A DNA stretch of 64,000 bases from Fragum whitleyi (Eukaryota; Mollusca; Bivalvia; Cardiida; Cardiidae). This document shows, piece by piece, positions 11,701-20,912 of this stretch. Both the position numbers and the translations under genes were made by a program. The first letter of the stretch is position 1; every line of letters starts with the position of its first letter. The DNA is taken from positions 7,941,686 through 8,005,685 of the forward strand of contig OX411552.1 in assembly GCA_948146395.1 (NCBI GenBank). The letters run 5' to 3'. The notes below the pieces were generated by a model. That model was not told the DNA's origin, did no database searches, and saw nothing but the letters and a program-made list of their open reading frames with translations.

Positions 11701-14700
11701 ATCCAACACGTGATGTAAGTCGTATTTAGAACAAATGTTCATGACATCAGAGACAATGCTTTTGTTAGATGAAAAAATAGTATAAGAACAAAGCCTATAG
11801 AGAAATAGCTGTTTAGCCGCACAATCCCTCTCCAGCCTGCACATTTGACCAATAAAGTTAAGCTTCCTTTGATCAATGATCAATATGAGCTTCTAACGGT
11901 AAGGCGCTTAATAAGCCTAGTATGACATCTGTACGCGATCTCGTGCGTAAACCTTGTATGTGTTTTAGACACAATCTATGAGACTGTTCAAGGGTTAGCG
12001 TATCACGGTTGGAGAGGGCTGGAAGTAATTCGCAACCAAACAGGGCTCTAGGTAATACTACAGATTTATATATCTTATAACTAGTTAATGGGTTAAGCCC
12101 GTTACGATGTAAACCATCTTTCACTAATCCGAAGAATGAACCGCGTAGTTTGCGATCTACATGTTTTACTATGCCCGACACCGCGGAATATTTGTTATAC
12201 AGTATACCAAGGTGGGTGACACTTTCCTGTTCGGTTAAAACATTTGGACCCATTGTCCAAGACCTTGACCTATTTCGGAAGGAATATTTAGTCTCGCTAA
12301 AAACAACAACTGAGCATTTAGATGAGTTATACTGGAATCTCCATTTCTTTGAATAATTCAATCAAATATTAATCATATCCAGCAGTGTGCTGCGGGTGAG
12401 AGATAAAAGTGCCATGTCGTCTGCAAATGAAGGAGCGCAAAGATTAATTCCTCGAATTTGTAATCCTAGCCTGCTAGATACTAACTGATTGATAAGTTCG
12501 TCGATGTAGACTAAATAGAGAAACGGCGACCAGACCCCTCCTTGTCTGGTACCCTGTAAAACGGGGAACCAGTGAGAAAAATAGCCTTTAAACATAACTC
12601 TGCTGTACATGTTTCGGTGCATTGACATCACAACTTTAAGAAGCTTAAGTCCAATACCAAGTCTTTCCAACTTAATGAAAAGACCATTGTGCCAAACACG
12701 GTCAAATGCTTGACGTGCATCTAAAAAACAAGTAAATAATTTGGTGTGTTTTTCTTTACAGAAATTAATACTTTCTGCTAAAATGTAAGAAGTCATTGGA
12801 CTACCCATATTTGGCTGGAAACCACCCTGAAGGTCATGTAGCGGTTTGGTAATTGATGTTTGCAACCGGACTAAAAGAACCTTTTCAAACAATTTTAAAA
12901 TGCAAGAAGAAAGTGTTATAGCACGATAGCTATTAGCATCATTCTTCGGTTTGCCTCCCCCTTTATACAGTGTTAAAATAAGACCGTGTTTGAGTATTAC
13001 TGGAATATAGTTGAAACAATACATTAAATCAAATAGATGAGTAATGTAATGCTTTAACATTGGACCACCATGAATGAGATGTTCATTACAAATATTGTCT
13101 AAACCGCACATTTTGCTGGGTTTGAGCGTTAACAGAGCAGACGATAATTCTTCTTCTAGGATATGATCCTCGTTGACCACCGAAGGTTTATTTTCAATTT
13201 TAGAGACACATTGGGAGATAAAGTCATAATGACCTTGGTTGTATGATTCACTGTCGGTGTCGGAGTAAAATTTTGCAAAAAAGTTCCCCCACTCTCGACA
13301 TATATCTGCAGAATTTCGATATACAGAATTATTGATTTAAATTTCATTACTCGTCAAACCATTTGTTTGTTTACGCTTTGTATTAAATAATCACCAGAAC
13401 AGAGGTGAATCGATACCAGCTGCACTGTCAATATCAGCATTTATTTGCTGTAAATAATTTTCGCTTGCTAACCTATGCGAATGACGAAAAGTACGCTTAC
13501 CGTTCTTATACTCAGAATAAGCTGTAAAGTTATCTCCCCTAGGCCTACCAGCGAGAACCCACGCCTTGCGTTTATTTCTCATATTTGCATGATGTTTACG
13601 CAATTCGGTAGACCAGTAAGGCTTCAGATATGACCGATAAATAGAATGTGGTAATTTTGAATCGGACGCTTCCTGTACACTGTCTACTATACACTGATAA
13701 AGATTATCAATATAAATTTTAATATTATCTGTAGGCAATGCATCTACCCAGTTCTTAAGAATAGTGTGGAGGGTTAATTGAAAATCAAGTATTTGTGTTT
13801 CGGATACTTTGGACCATTTTACGGGTTTGTTTAAAGGATCGACATGACCAGGCTGCTGAAATGCACTTACCCCCAACCTCAAGCAAATAGGGCGATGTGA
13901 GGATAAGTTTAAGCAATTATGTGACATAATAAAATAGATTGCACTAGGTTATCTGTTATAAATACATGATCAATAAGTGATTCGTGACGTTTATCAAAAG
14001 ACACATAACTAGTCTGGGTACCCGTACAAAAAGAAGAAGTGGTTACATTAAACATGTTGAATACAGACATCATATCACACAGATCATGACCTCGCAACCC
14101 TTTAACCATCTTATTAAAACATAAGGTTCAGAAGATGTTGTTCAAAGATTTCCGGCTGAAAATAGGCCCTGCCTGCCACACCCCTATTTATGGAATAAAT
14201 CAAAATTTCTTGAACAATTAAAGTAAATAGTCACACAAGAAACATTCTGGTAAAGTTTCATTGAAATTGGCCGAGTGGTTCCGGAGGAGATATCGCTCAA
14301 AGATTTGGGCCTCAAAATAAACCCCCCCTGCCACACCCAAATTTATGGGCCAATCAAAATTTAGCAAATAATTTTTGAAAAGAGACACTCAAGGAACATT
14401 CTGTTAAAGTTTCATTGAAATCACCCAAGTGGTTCAGAAGAAAATGTCATTCAAAGATTTCAGGCTCAAAATAGGCACCACCCTGCCACGCCCATAATTA
14501 AGGACCAATCAAAATTTCTTGAACAATTTAAGTAAAGGGTCAACCAAGGAACTTTCTGTTAAAGTTTCATTGAAAACGGCCCAGTGGTTCAGGAGGAGAT
14601 GTCGTTCAAAGATTTCGGGCTCAAAATCAGCCCCGTCCTGCCACGCCCATATTTGGGGGCCAATCAAAATTCTTTGATTAATTAAAGTAAAGGGTCACCC

Positions 14701-17700
14701 AAGGAACATCCATGCCAAGTTTCATTGAAATCGGCCCAATGGTTTGGGAAAAGAAGATTTTTAAAGTTTTCAAGTGAAAAAATGCCACGCCACGCCCATA
14801 ATTGGGGGCCAATCAAAATTCTTTGAACAATTTAAGAAGAGGGCCACCCAAGGATCATTTCTACCAAGTTTGGTTAAAATCCGCCCATTGGTTTTGGAGG
14901 AGAAGATGTCTAAAGAAAAAGTTTACGCACGCACGGACGCACGCACGGACGCACACACGGACACTCCGCCATGACAATAGCTCGCTGGCCTTCGGCCAGT
15001 GGAGCTAACAAAAACAAAAAAGGACAATCACCAGGGTTCAACACTAAGGGGAGTCCGGGAGTCCCAGACTCCTTGTTTACCAGTTGGACTCCTTTGAATT
15101 GCAAGTATAGTATATATTGAAATACAAATGCACAAATGTTGTTGAAGAAAACATTTGCTTGCATCTTGTATTGTTTTGAGGAAAAAATTCTCCTTTGGTA
15201 GAACATTGTGGTAAAGAAGAAATTGCTTATAAAAAGTAATTTCTTCTTTTCCACAATGTTCTCCAAATTCTGAAAATTTGGACTCCTTACTTTGAGCGTG
15301 GATCCTTGATTTCATGTGTTAGGAGTCCAATTGACTCCTTAATCTCAGGAGTTAGTGTCAACCACTGATCACCATAGTCCAAATAAGAATTATTATTATA
15401 TATCTATCTTGAGAGTGAAATAAACCTGCACAATATATATTTATATATTACACAGATATTACAACACTTGTGCAATGAAAATGTAAATAAGATCTGGGCA
15501 CAAGGTTATAAAACTTTTCTCATTCTCAAATCAGATTTTACTCAAATTTCAAATTGAGATTAATGCCATAATTCTATAATAATACTGCTATAAATGTAGG
15601 AATATAAAAGACAACTTTTTTATTAATAACAACTTATTAATATTATCTTTTATGTTTATTTAAATTTTGAGTTAGAGAAAATTCTCAGTTGAGAATGAGA
15701 AAAGTTGTATAACCTCAAAGCTGGAGCCTGGTGTTTTTGTTACAGTGTAAAATGACATAATGCATTCAAAGACTTATTTTACAAACAGTATAAGTTTCTT
15801 AGAATATCATGAATTGTTGATAAATTTCAATACCATAGTGTTTAAAGCAAATAATTAAGCCAGAATATAATTGAAATATCCAGATTGTGTGTGTATATAC
15901 AGGTTAATGACTTTTATCAAACTCATTGTCCAAGACAGGCAAAACTTTTTTACCTGTTTAAAAATTAAATGTGAAATACATTCTGTATCTTTATGTATAA
16001 ATTAAATTCATTTCAAGCAGTTATCAAGTTTTTCTTTATCACATGAGCCTAGTTGGTAATAAGAGCATCGCAAACAGGTGCCTTCTCTCGGCTGTTGAGT
16101 GTTGGATGGAAGAAAAAAAGACTACCCCCGAGGCTGTTGAGTGCTGGATGGTGGATAAAAATCTGAGTGGAAAAAGGGTCATAATTTGCAAAAAGTGCAT
16201 CTAGAGTTATCTCCCTTGATAGTATGATTGTTCTTTGGATAGTGAACTTTATGCCAATTTTATGTTAATGCCTTCAGAAGAATCAGAGTTATCACAAAAT
16301 TTCAAAGTTTTAGCATGACAACAACACCAAGGCTTTAGCAATACCTCTAGTTTTCTCCAATAAACAGAGTCGGAAGCGCGTCAGACTGTTAAGCAAGTGG
16401 TTCCGGGTTCAATTCCCTACGGCAGAACTCATTCTCTCCACCTATTTGTCTCCTACCAATGGGTTGATAATCAAAGACCTATGTAAGATAGCAGCTCAGG
16501 GCTAGGATGTGGTGGTTGAACTGGTGAGAGAAATACAAGGAAACCATTGCTAGGTGCTCCAGCCGCAGCGATATAACTGAAAAAAAAGTTGAAGGTGGCA
16601 TTAAACGCCATTCAATCAATCAATGAATCAATCCAATAAACAGCTGAGCTAAATATTACCAGAGCTACAGATATAGGCAAGGAGTAACATTGAATACTTG
16701 GTTGTCGTTTTCTCAGAATACACATATATCGTGAAAAATGCCTCCAAAAATTGAGGGCATAAAAAATAAATTATTGAATTTATACAAATTTATACATGTT
16801 TTGACATCCTATGCAAAAACATAGTTTGAATTTCGATTCAAAGTTTTAGAACTATAACAGAAATGCAAATGTTTTTGTAATGGCAGAAAATCCAAAAATT
16901 GGATGTGCGGGCATCCTTAAATATATTTCGAAGTTTTTTTCTCAACCAATAATGTTTGTTGTTTCATTTGTATCAATAAAATAACCCTGAATGGCTAAAA
17001 TTAACTACTATTTGAAGTAATGCTAATGATTATCTTTTTTACCTTATAACTATACAAATATCCGTGTGATAACATACCGTATGATAATTTTTATGATATC
17101 ACATAGTTATTTTTAGAACAATGAGATAATGCGGGATTTTTTAGAAACTTGAATTTCTGTTAGAAACATCTACAAGGCAAATAGAGGTTATAAGATAAAT
17201 ATAATACATACTTAGTGTATTGTATGAAAAAATATCTAACTTGGTTGTTGGAATTGTTAATTGTCTCAGCAGAGCCTCGACAATGATCAATTCTCCCAAC
17301 CTCATTAGATATTTTTTCTCATACAGCCCAATCATGTGACTTACATAGAGGTACCAGAATCCAGGTAATCGTGTGTAGATACGGAAGGCAATTAAGAAAA
17401 ATAAAATGGCGGAGGTGATGAAGCCTGATACTGTCACCCACAAGACAAAACCGGATCCTCCATACCCTGCTGCCACAACACATATGAACGCAATGAAACC
17501 CAGTGCCTGTAATATGTGAATGGTAAACATTAACCCTTTCCTGTTTTACAAAATTTTAGACCTGTCCAAATTCAAAGGTTTTGTATATGAAAATTAAAAG
17601 TCTATTTAATTTGAAAAATAACCATTCAGTAGGGTAGAAAAAATAGTGTGGAAAAAGAAGAAATTGCTTATTAGAAGCAATTTCTTCTTTTTTTCCACAA

Positions 17701-19167
17701 CGTTTTCTCAATCATAAAATCACAGGCACGTAAAAAGCAGGGATTAAACAGCAAAGGGTTAAGCAGCTTCAAAAGCCACGAAGAGCATCAATGTTATAAT
17801 GCTGATTGACAATAGAAACTTTAATTCAGTATCTGCTGACATGTTGTAAAGTGTAAACACTGATTTGACCGCAAATGCATAGGCTGATCAGAGTCTTGAC
17901 TTTGTAGATATATGACATTGATTGAAATGCCTTGAACTGGCTCATTTATGATAAAAAAAATTGTTTTCAAAGAAATGAAATTCTTATTAGTTATTTGTTC
18001 TCAAGGATTCATGATTATACATATCGAGAAATTTAATGAGATGATATGCACTTAGAGCATAAAAATAAATTTGAAAGGCAAAAGCCTGACTTTAAAAGTA
18101 AAAAAATGACATAAAAAAAGATTAGGACAAATTTACAGTCTGTTTTCAAAGGGGGTAACAGTTTGATGAGCAAAATTACACTCAAATCACAATTGTAAAG
18201 TCATAAACAACTATCAAAACATGTAGCCACTTGCAGCAAAAGCAAATTGTTGTACTACTCTCTTGAATGCTATTTTGTACAATGTGAAAAAAGCAATGAA
18301 GACATAATTATTTTTCTTCTGCAAAAAAGTTCTTTAGCAGGGAAAGACTTTAAACCCAAGGCCTATCAACCTTGAGTCCCAAACCCTTCGTAACTTTATA
18401 AACCTATTTATATATACACTACTCAAAAGTTCTAAGCAGCCACCCTACCTTTCTCCATTTTTGACACATTTTTCGCTTTCATTTTGAAATGTCAACTTTG
18501 TCTTTCTAAAGAGGGGCTATTCAGCCATCATCCTATCCGATTGTTTTGTAAAATCATGCATCAGTAAGTCCTAAAGACAGAATTAAATGCATGTACCCCC
18601 AAATTCAAAAGTCACAAAAAAGACAATTTTTAGAGAAATTTGAATTTTTCGACACATAAAAAACGCAAATCCTATCAACTTTTTGTACTGATATCAGTGG
18701 CACAACGTCTGAGGACTTCTTGAAATAATAAGAAATGCCACAACTTTGTACACAATCCTTATCCTAACAAGAAATGTCAAAAATACCCCACCCACCAATG
18801 TTAACTTTGAAATCGAGGGTACTCCTACAGTTGTTTATTTTTTAAACATTTCTTGTCAAATTATTTCACTGATTTTTCTGTTATTGACTTCATAAATGAT
18901 TTTGCTGCATTTTATAAGCAAAAAATGGGACTAAACCATGTGGCATTTGTAACATATGACCAAAAAGGCAAGTGGCCGCTTAGGAGTTTTGAGGAGTGTA
19001 TATAAGCTTACTATTTCAGTGACCCTAAGAGCTCCAGGTGCTGAGAAGAGATAGTCCTTATTGAACCCTTTCTTTTCTTCCACGCCCTCAGTAGTTGTTG
19101 TCGGCTCATACGGAGGTGGATCACCAAACTCATCCTCCAGTTCAACATTCTTCATCTGACCAGCCAT
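8567..19167 (-). CDS. MARVEL-domain four-pass membrane protein (CMTM-like), complete gene of four exons
   Basis: Joining exons 19012-19167, 17345-17506, 9887-9985 and 8567-8722 on the minus strand gives an uninterrupted reading frame of 190 residues plus stop. Every junction is phase 0 with GT and AG ends. The product has an acidic, proline-rich N-terminal tail, four hydrophobic segments (about residues 47-66, 68-94, 103-130 and 134-158) and a charged cytosolic tail. This is the MARVEL arrangement, and the length fits the family (usually 150-230). Family members (CMTM, plasmolipin, MAL) sit in plasma and vesicle membranes and act in membrane apposition, trafficking or stabilising partner proteins; the specific role here is unknown. 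Introns are 1.5, 7.4 and 1.2 kb and are filled with repeats. It could be called CMTM or plasmolipin-like; I cannot decide which from sequence alone. The exon joins are inferred. Confidence 0.85.
8740..8912 (-). mobile_element. SINE family B fragment in MARVEL intron 3
   Basis: The plus-strand sequence GGGTTTTACGCCACTTTCAA and CCTCCAGCTGCTATCCCACA marks it. It begins about 18 bases upstream of the exon 4 acceptor on the minus strand. No head remains. Confidence 0.65.
9236..9640. repeat. Decayed SINE B (9236-9380) and dispersed repeat (9420-9640)
   Basis: The first part keeps CACCACTTTCAACAT and GCATTATAAGTACA traces of SINE B. The second part (TTGATAGTGAGCATG, GAATGCCTTCAATAG, ACAACAACAACACCACCA, GCAATACCTCTGGTTTTCTC) is also present at 16200-16355, where another SINE B has inserted. 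Confidence 0.5.
9690..9840. mobile_element. Fragment of the AACCTC-end palindromic MITE
   Basis: The core AAAAGATAATATTAACAAGT and ATTAATATCATCTTTTATTA matches the intact copies at 15503-15716 and 41097-41331. The ends are degraded. Confidence 0.5.
9887..9985 (-). CDS. MARVEL protein exon 3: membrane segment 3
   Basis: This short exon has 33 codons between a minus-strand acceptor (ttttttgcag) and donor (gtaagt). It encodes ELIYLLLYTLKYFVATIISA followed by VHAKYMTSIMMAC, that is the third membrane helix and the loop into the fourth. It is phase 0 at both ends. No useful plus-strand reading covers this stretch. The hydrophobicity and phase match its neighbours exactly, which is the main reason to accept so small an exon. 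Confidence 0.82.
10199..14130 (-). pseudogene. Decayed non-LTR retrotransposon (LINE), 5'-truncated
   Basis: Read on the minus strand, the remains run in order as follows. The end of an endonuclease domain has SLIDHVFI and an SHRPI motif (14109-13800). A linker follows, then a reverse transcriptase (13180-12362) with LILTLYKGGGKP, QGGFQ, CFLDARQAFDRVWH, LQGTRQGGVWSP and SFADDMALL. After that come a C-terminal region with WRFQYNSSKCSVVVF and a Cys-His knuckle (CSRC, HIITEC), with a stop at 11161. It is dead: there is one TGA between 12362 and 12364, frameshifts near 11885, 13170, 13370 and 13915, and a TAA at 11404. The 3' end is at about 10199 with AATAAAG and a TAA-rich tail; a 0.46 kb element interrupts the 3' UTR. 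The clade was not determined. It lies in intron 2 of the MARVEL gene and has inserted into a Helitron-like repeat. Confidence 0.85.
10435..10897. mobile_element. Element with two 162-bp direct repeats and GCGGGGGCATA ends
   Basis: Two nearly identical 162-base units start at about 10484 and 10646 (CATGACCTTGACTTTGGTA, GCGGATGCGGATCATTGAGA, GGCTTGAAGATATTGGCAAG). A GGACAGACGGACG run and the hairpin ATGCCCCCCGATCTATCGAT-GCGGGGGCAT follow. The left end is AATGCCCCCGTAACGGCG. It sits in the LINE 3' UTR. A decayed relative is at 40610-40935. Confidence 0.6.
15032..15367. mobile_element. hAT-like TIR element, 336 bp, 5-bp duplication ATCAC
   Basis: The ends CAGGGTTCAACACTAA and TTAGTGTCAACCACTG are inverted repeats, bordered by ATCAC on both sides (15027-15031 and 15368-15372). 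The centre has a near-perfect hairpin at 15205-15267 (TTGTGGTAAAGAAGAAATTG...CAATGTTCT). The same hairpin type is found at 17645-17707. Confidence 0.6.
15503..15716. mobile_element. Palindromic MITE with AGGTTATAAAAC ends, copy 1
   Basis: AGGTTATAAAACTTTTCTCA and TTGAGAATGAGAAAAGTTGT-ATAACCT are inverted ends; the centre is TAATAACAACTTATTAATAT. From 15717 to 16124 nothing else is recognised. Confidence 0.65.
16125..16660 (+). repeat. Dispersed repeat hosting a SINE B
   Basis: The sequence ATAGTGAACTTTATGCC, ATGCCTTCAGAAGAATCAG and GCAATACCTCTAGTTTTCTC corresponds to 9420-9620. It is interrupted by the SINE at 16368-16631 and continues with CTGAGCTAAA. Confidence 0.5.
16368..16631 (+). mobile_element. 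tRNA-derived SINE, family B, with 12-bp target duplication
   Basis: It is flanked by TCCAATAAACAG at 16356-16367 and 16632-16643. The head retains GCGCGTCAGACTG and GGTTCAATTCCC. The body has CCAATGGGTTGATAATC, AGATAGCAGCTCAGGGCTAG and GGTGCTCCAGCCGCAGCGAT, and the tail is CAATCAATCAATGAATC. It has landed in an older dispersed repeat (16125-16660) in intron 2 of the MARVEL gene. Confidence 0.8.
16661..17036. other. Intron 2 of the MARVEL gene, no recognised feature
   Basis: AT-rich intronic sequence between the SINE-bearing repeat and dispersed repeat P. No exon or element end was found. Confidence 0.5.
17037..17330 (+). repeat. Dispersed repeat P, copy 2, beside MARVEL exon 2
   Basis: It is the same order of blocks as copy 1 (AACTATACAAATATCCGTG, GAGGTTATAAGATAAAT, CTAACTTGGTTGTTGGAATT, CAACCTCATTAGATATTTT). 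It ends within about 14 bases of the exon 2 donor in intron 2. Confidence 0.7.
17345..17506 (-). CDS. MARVEL protein exon 2: membrane segments 1 and 2
   Basis: These are 54 in-frame codons between a minus-strand acceptor (ttacag) and donor (gtaagt). The translation runs from ALGFIAFICVVAAGYGGSGF through a second hydrophobic segment (VLWVTVSGFITSAILFFLIA) to FWYLY. The small-residue turn GYGGSGF between two helices is typical of the CMTM branch of MARVEL proteins. A dispersed repeat (17037-17330) lies only about 14 bases beyond the donor, so the splice site sits right next to inserted DNA. The conceptual frame reads on past the donor, but that extension is intronic. Confidence 0.88.
17645..17707. 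repeat. Near-perfect hairpin, relative of 15205-15267
   Basis: GGAAAAAGAAGAAATTGCTT pairs with AAGCAATTTCTTCTTTTTTT and flanking GTGTGG/CCACAA. The same arms occur in the hAT-like element at 15032. It lies in intron 1 of the MARVEL gene; the rest of 17507-18410 shows nothing else. Confidence 0.55.
18411..19004. mobile_element. TA-flanked TIR element in MARVEL intron 1, 594 bp
   Basis: The left end TATATACACTACTCAAAAGT (then TCTAAGCAGCCAC) and the right end, read on the minus strand, TATATACACTCCTCAAAACT (then CCTAAGCGGCCAC) are inverted repeats of about 31 bases. Its right end lies right against the exon 1 donor. No transposase. A Tc1/mariner-type derivative is likely from the TA ends. Confidence 0.6.
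19012..19167 (-). CDS. MARVEL protein exon 1: N-terminal cytosolic tail and start of membrane segment 1
   Basis: The 52 codons start at ATG (19167) and end in a good donor (gtaagc) after ATA. The tail is acidic with a PPPYEP motif that resembles a PPxY-type WW-domain ligand, then TTTT and a lysine-rich stretch, and the exon closes with GALRVTEI, the lead into the first MARVEL helix. It is phase 0 at the 3' end. About 15 bases upstream of the ATG there is a ctttcag acceptor-like sequence on the minus strand (near 19183), so a non-coding 5' exon may lie further up. A 594-bp TIR element in intron 1 ends within about 10 bases of this donor. Confidence 0.85.
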
Positions 19168-19597
19168 GATCAGGGTTTACAACTGAAAGAATTTAACCCT
19201 TATCCTGCTGGATTTTGTTTAAAATAAAATGTCAATTTTGGGTTGATTATAACCAAGGTTTTTCATACAGTAATTCATATCAAGAAAACAGAAATACTAT
19301 TGGCTGTGACCAGACTGCACATCTATACTGGCTGATCTTAGTCTATCCTATCTGGAAAAGCTTTGTGTACAAAGCACTTCAAGGCCTGTTTGTCACAAGA
19401 AAAATACATAAATTGTTTGAGTCAAATAACAGGCTGTTTTCCCTAGAATCTCTGACCTTTTGTAGATCTGATTTTCCAGATTGAAATTCTTGAAGTATAT
19501 TCAGTAATCACCCACTTATTGAGAGCACTTGCTTTAGGTTTATTGTAATGAGATTACCATTTACACAGTGCCAGACGGGCTTGGATTTGATTTAATC
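19168..19597. other. 5' flank of the MARVEL gene, no recognised element
   Basis: This should hold the promoter or a 5' untranslated exon. The only hint is an acceptor-like ctttcag on the minus strand near 19183-19189. No TATA or repeat was identified. Confidence 0.4.
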
Positions 19598-19883
19598 TAT
19601 CTATCTATCTTTGTATACTGCTTCACACCCTTGCGGGTAACTTTGGGCAGCTGCACGTCTGTGCCAAATTAAAAGAAATAAGAAAAGTTAAGGAATAAAA
19701 GGTGATAATGATAAATGATTGATTATTTGGTTAAAAGAAGGGTGATTAGATAGAATGATGAAAACATAGAGGCAGCTCTTACTCTTAGGGCTTTTGGTGT
19801 AAGACGGTGCTGACAGCAGACCTGAACTGGTTTAGGTCGGCTGCCATCACAACATCTGGTGGCAGTGCATTCCACTGGACAAT
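19598..19883 (-). pseudogene. LINE remnant, downstream part (C-terminus and 3' end)
   Basis: The minus-strand sequence continues the frame of the 23084-23430 fragment: removing everything between 19884 and 23083 plus one copy of the 5-bp duplication gives an unbroken join into VQWNALPPDVVMAADLNQF and a stop at 19785-19787. The 3' flank holds GCAAGGGTGTGAAGCAG and ends in a GATA-type microsatellite (four copies near 19598-19613), a usual LINE tail. Confidence 0.7.
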
Positions 19884-20912
19884 CAGGGCTCGTGTTAGGA
19901 TCTGAAATTGAGGGGTCAATGACCCCCTGACCCAAGTTTTTGGGGGTCAAACCAAATTTTTGGGGGTCAAGACTTGCTTTAAGGGAGTCTAAGTTTGGCT
20001 AAGGAAACTCAATCAGCCGTCTGCATGTTCACCTGGGTCCTTTTTAAAACGTACACATTTCAACACCCCTATTATAGGGATCTTTGCTTAATTTTTCAGG
20101 AGTGTTTTAGCTTAACTGGTAAAACAAGTTAAACAACAAATTGCAATAACTCTAACTACCTTGCAGGGTTTTCATTAGCATCCAAAAGCCAAGAGTCAAT
20201 GACCCTTGAGTCAAAATTTCCAAGAGTCAAAATGAAAATCTCATGCATCAAACTGTGACCGAATCATGCGTCTACCCCCCCCCCCCCCCAAAAAAAAAAA
20301 TTAAAATAAAATAAAAAAAAATTAAAATAAAATAAGTTTCAAATTTATAAAAAATGGGGAAAAATCTTTTTATTTGTATTGAAACAGATTAAATTAGGTA
20401 CAGGTCATTTAGCAAAAGGTGTCTGAAAATAAACAATAAATGATTTATCACCATCAGTTCACCACAATTTCCAGTCATCAAATAATTACTAAATAGGTTA
20501 GTTTCATACCAAATGCTTGTTTTTTCGTAAGTACAGTGAAATGGAAAGAGTTTTGAAGTTGCAATTGCTAGGAAAAGGTTCTGAAGATTTTTAATTTTTC
20601 GCTAAAAGCAATTGAGTCCAACCACGAAAACCCATGCCAAATCACAACAAATCCTTCTCTTGATGTTTACTGGCTTACTTTTCAGATACTTTTCGAATTA
20701 TAGTGAAATTATTCAATAATGGGTTGATTTTAGTGTGAACAAAAGTAAAGCAAGGGGGTTTTAACTGATTTTCACAGGTGTCAAAAGACTGTCAATTATG
20801 ATCGCCGATGCATATCCGATCACCGGAGTGTGTTAATTGCCAATCAAGCTAGGTGTTATAGGACCACCAATTAACTATTTTCCAATAATATGACACCCTT
20901 CTTTTGAATGTC

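Larger units (their letters stand above)
10011..15010 (+). mobile_element. Helitron-like internally repetitive element split by a LINE
   Basis: The left piece 10011-10198 starts AAACAAGAGGCCCAAGAGGG. The right piece 14131-15010 has four to five units about 155 bases long (AAGTTTCATTGAAAT at 14252, 14406, 14561 and 14717, each preceded by GGAACATTCTG-type words). It then has a run of ACGCACGGACGC and the hairpin CTGGCCTTCGGCCAG followed by TGGAGCTAAC. The LINE at 10199-14130 lies between the two pieces. Confidence 0.55.

Noticed and set aside
20276..20335. C-run and A-rich tract as a possible retrogene tail
   Set aside because: No coding body is next to it; simple sequence inside a TIR element is sufficient.
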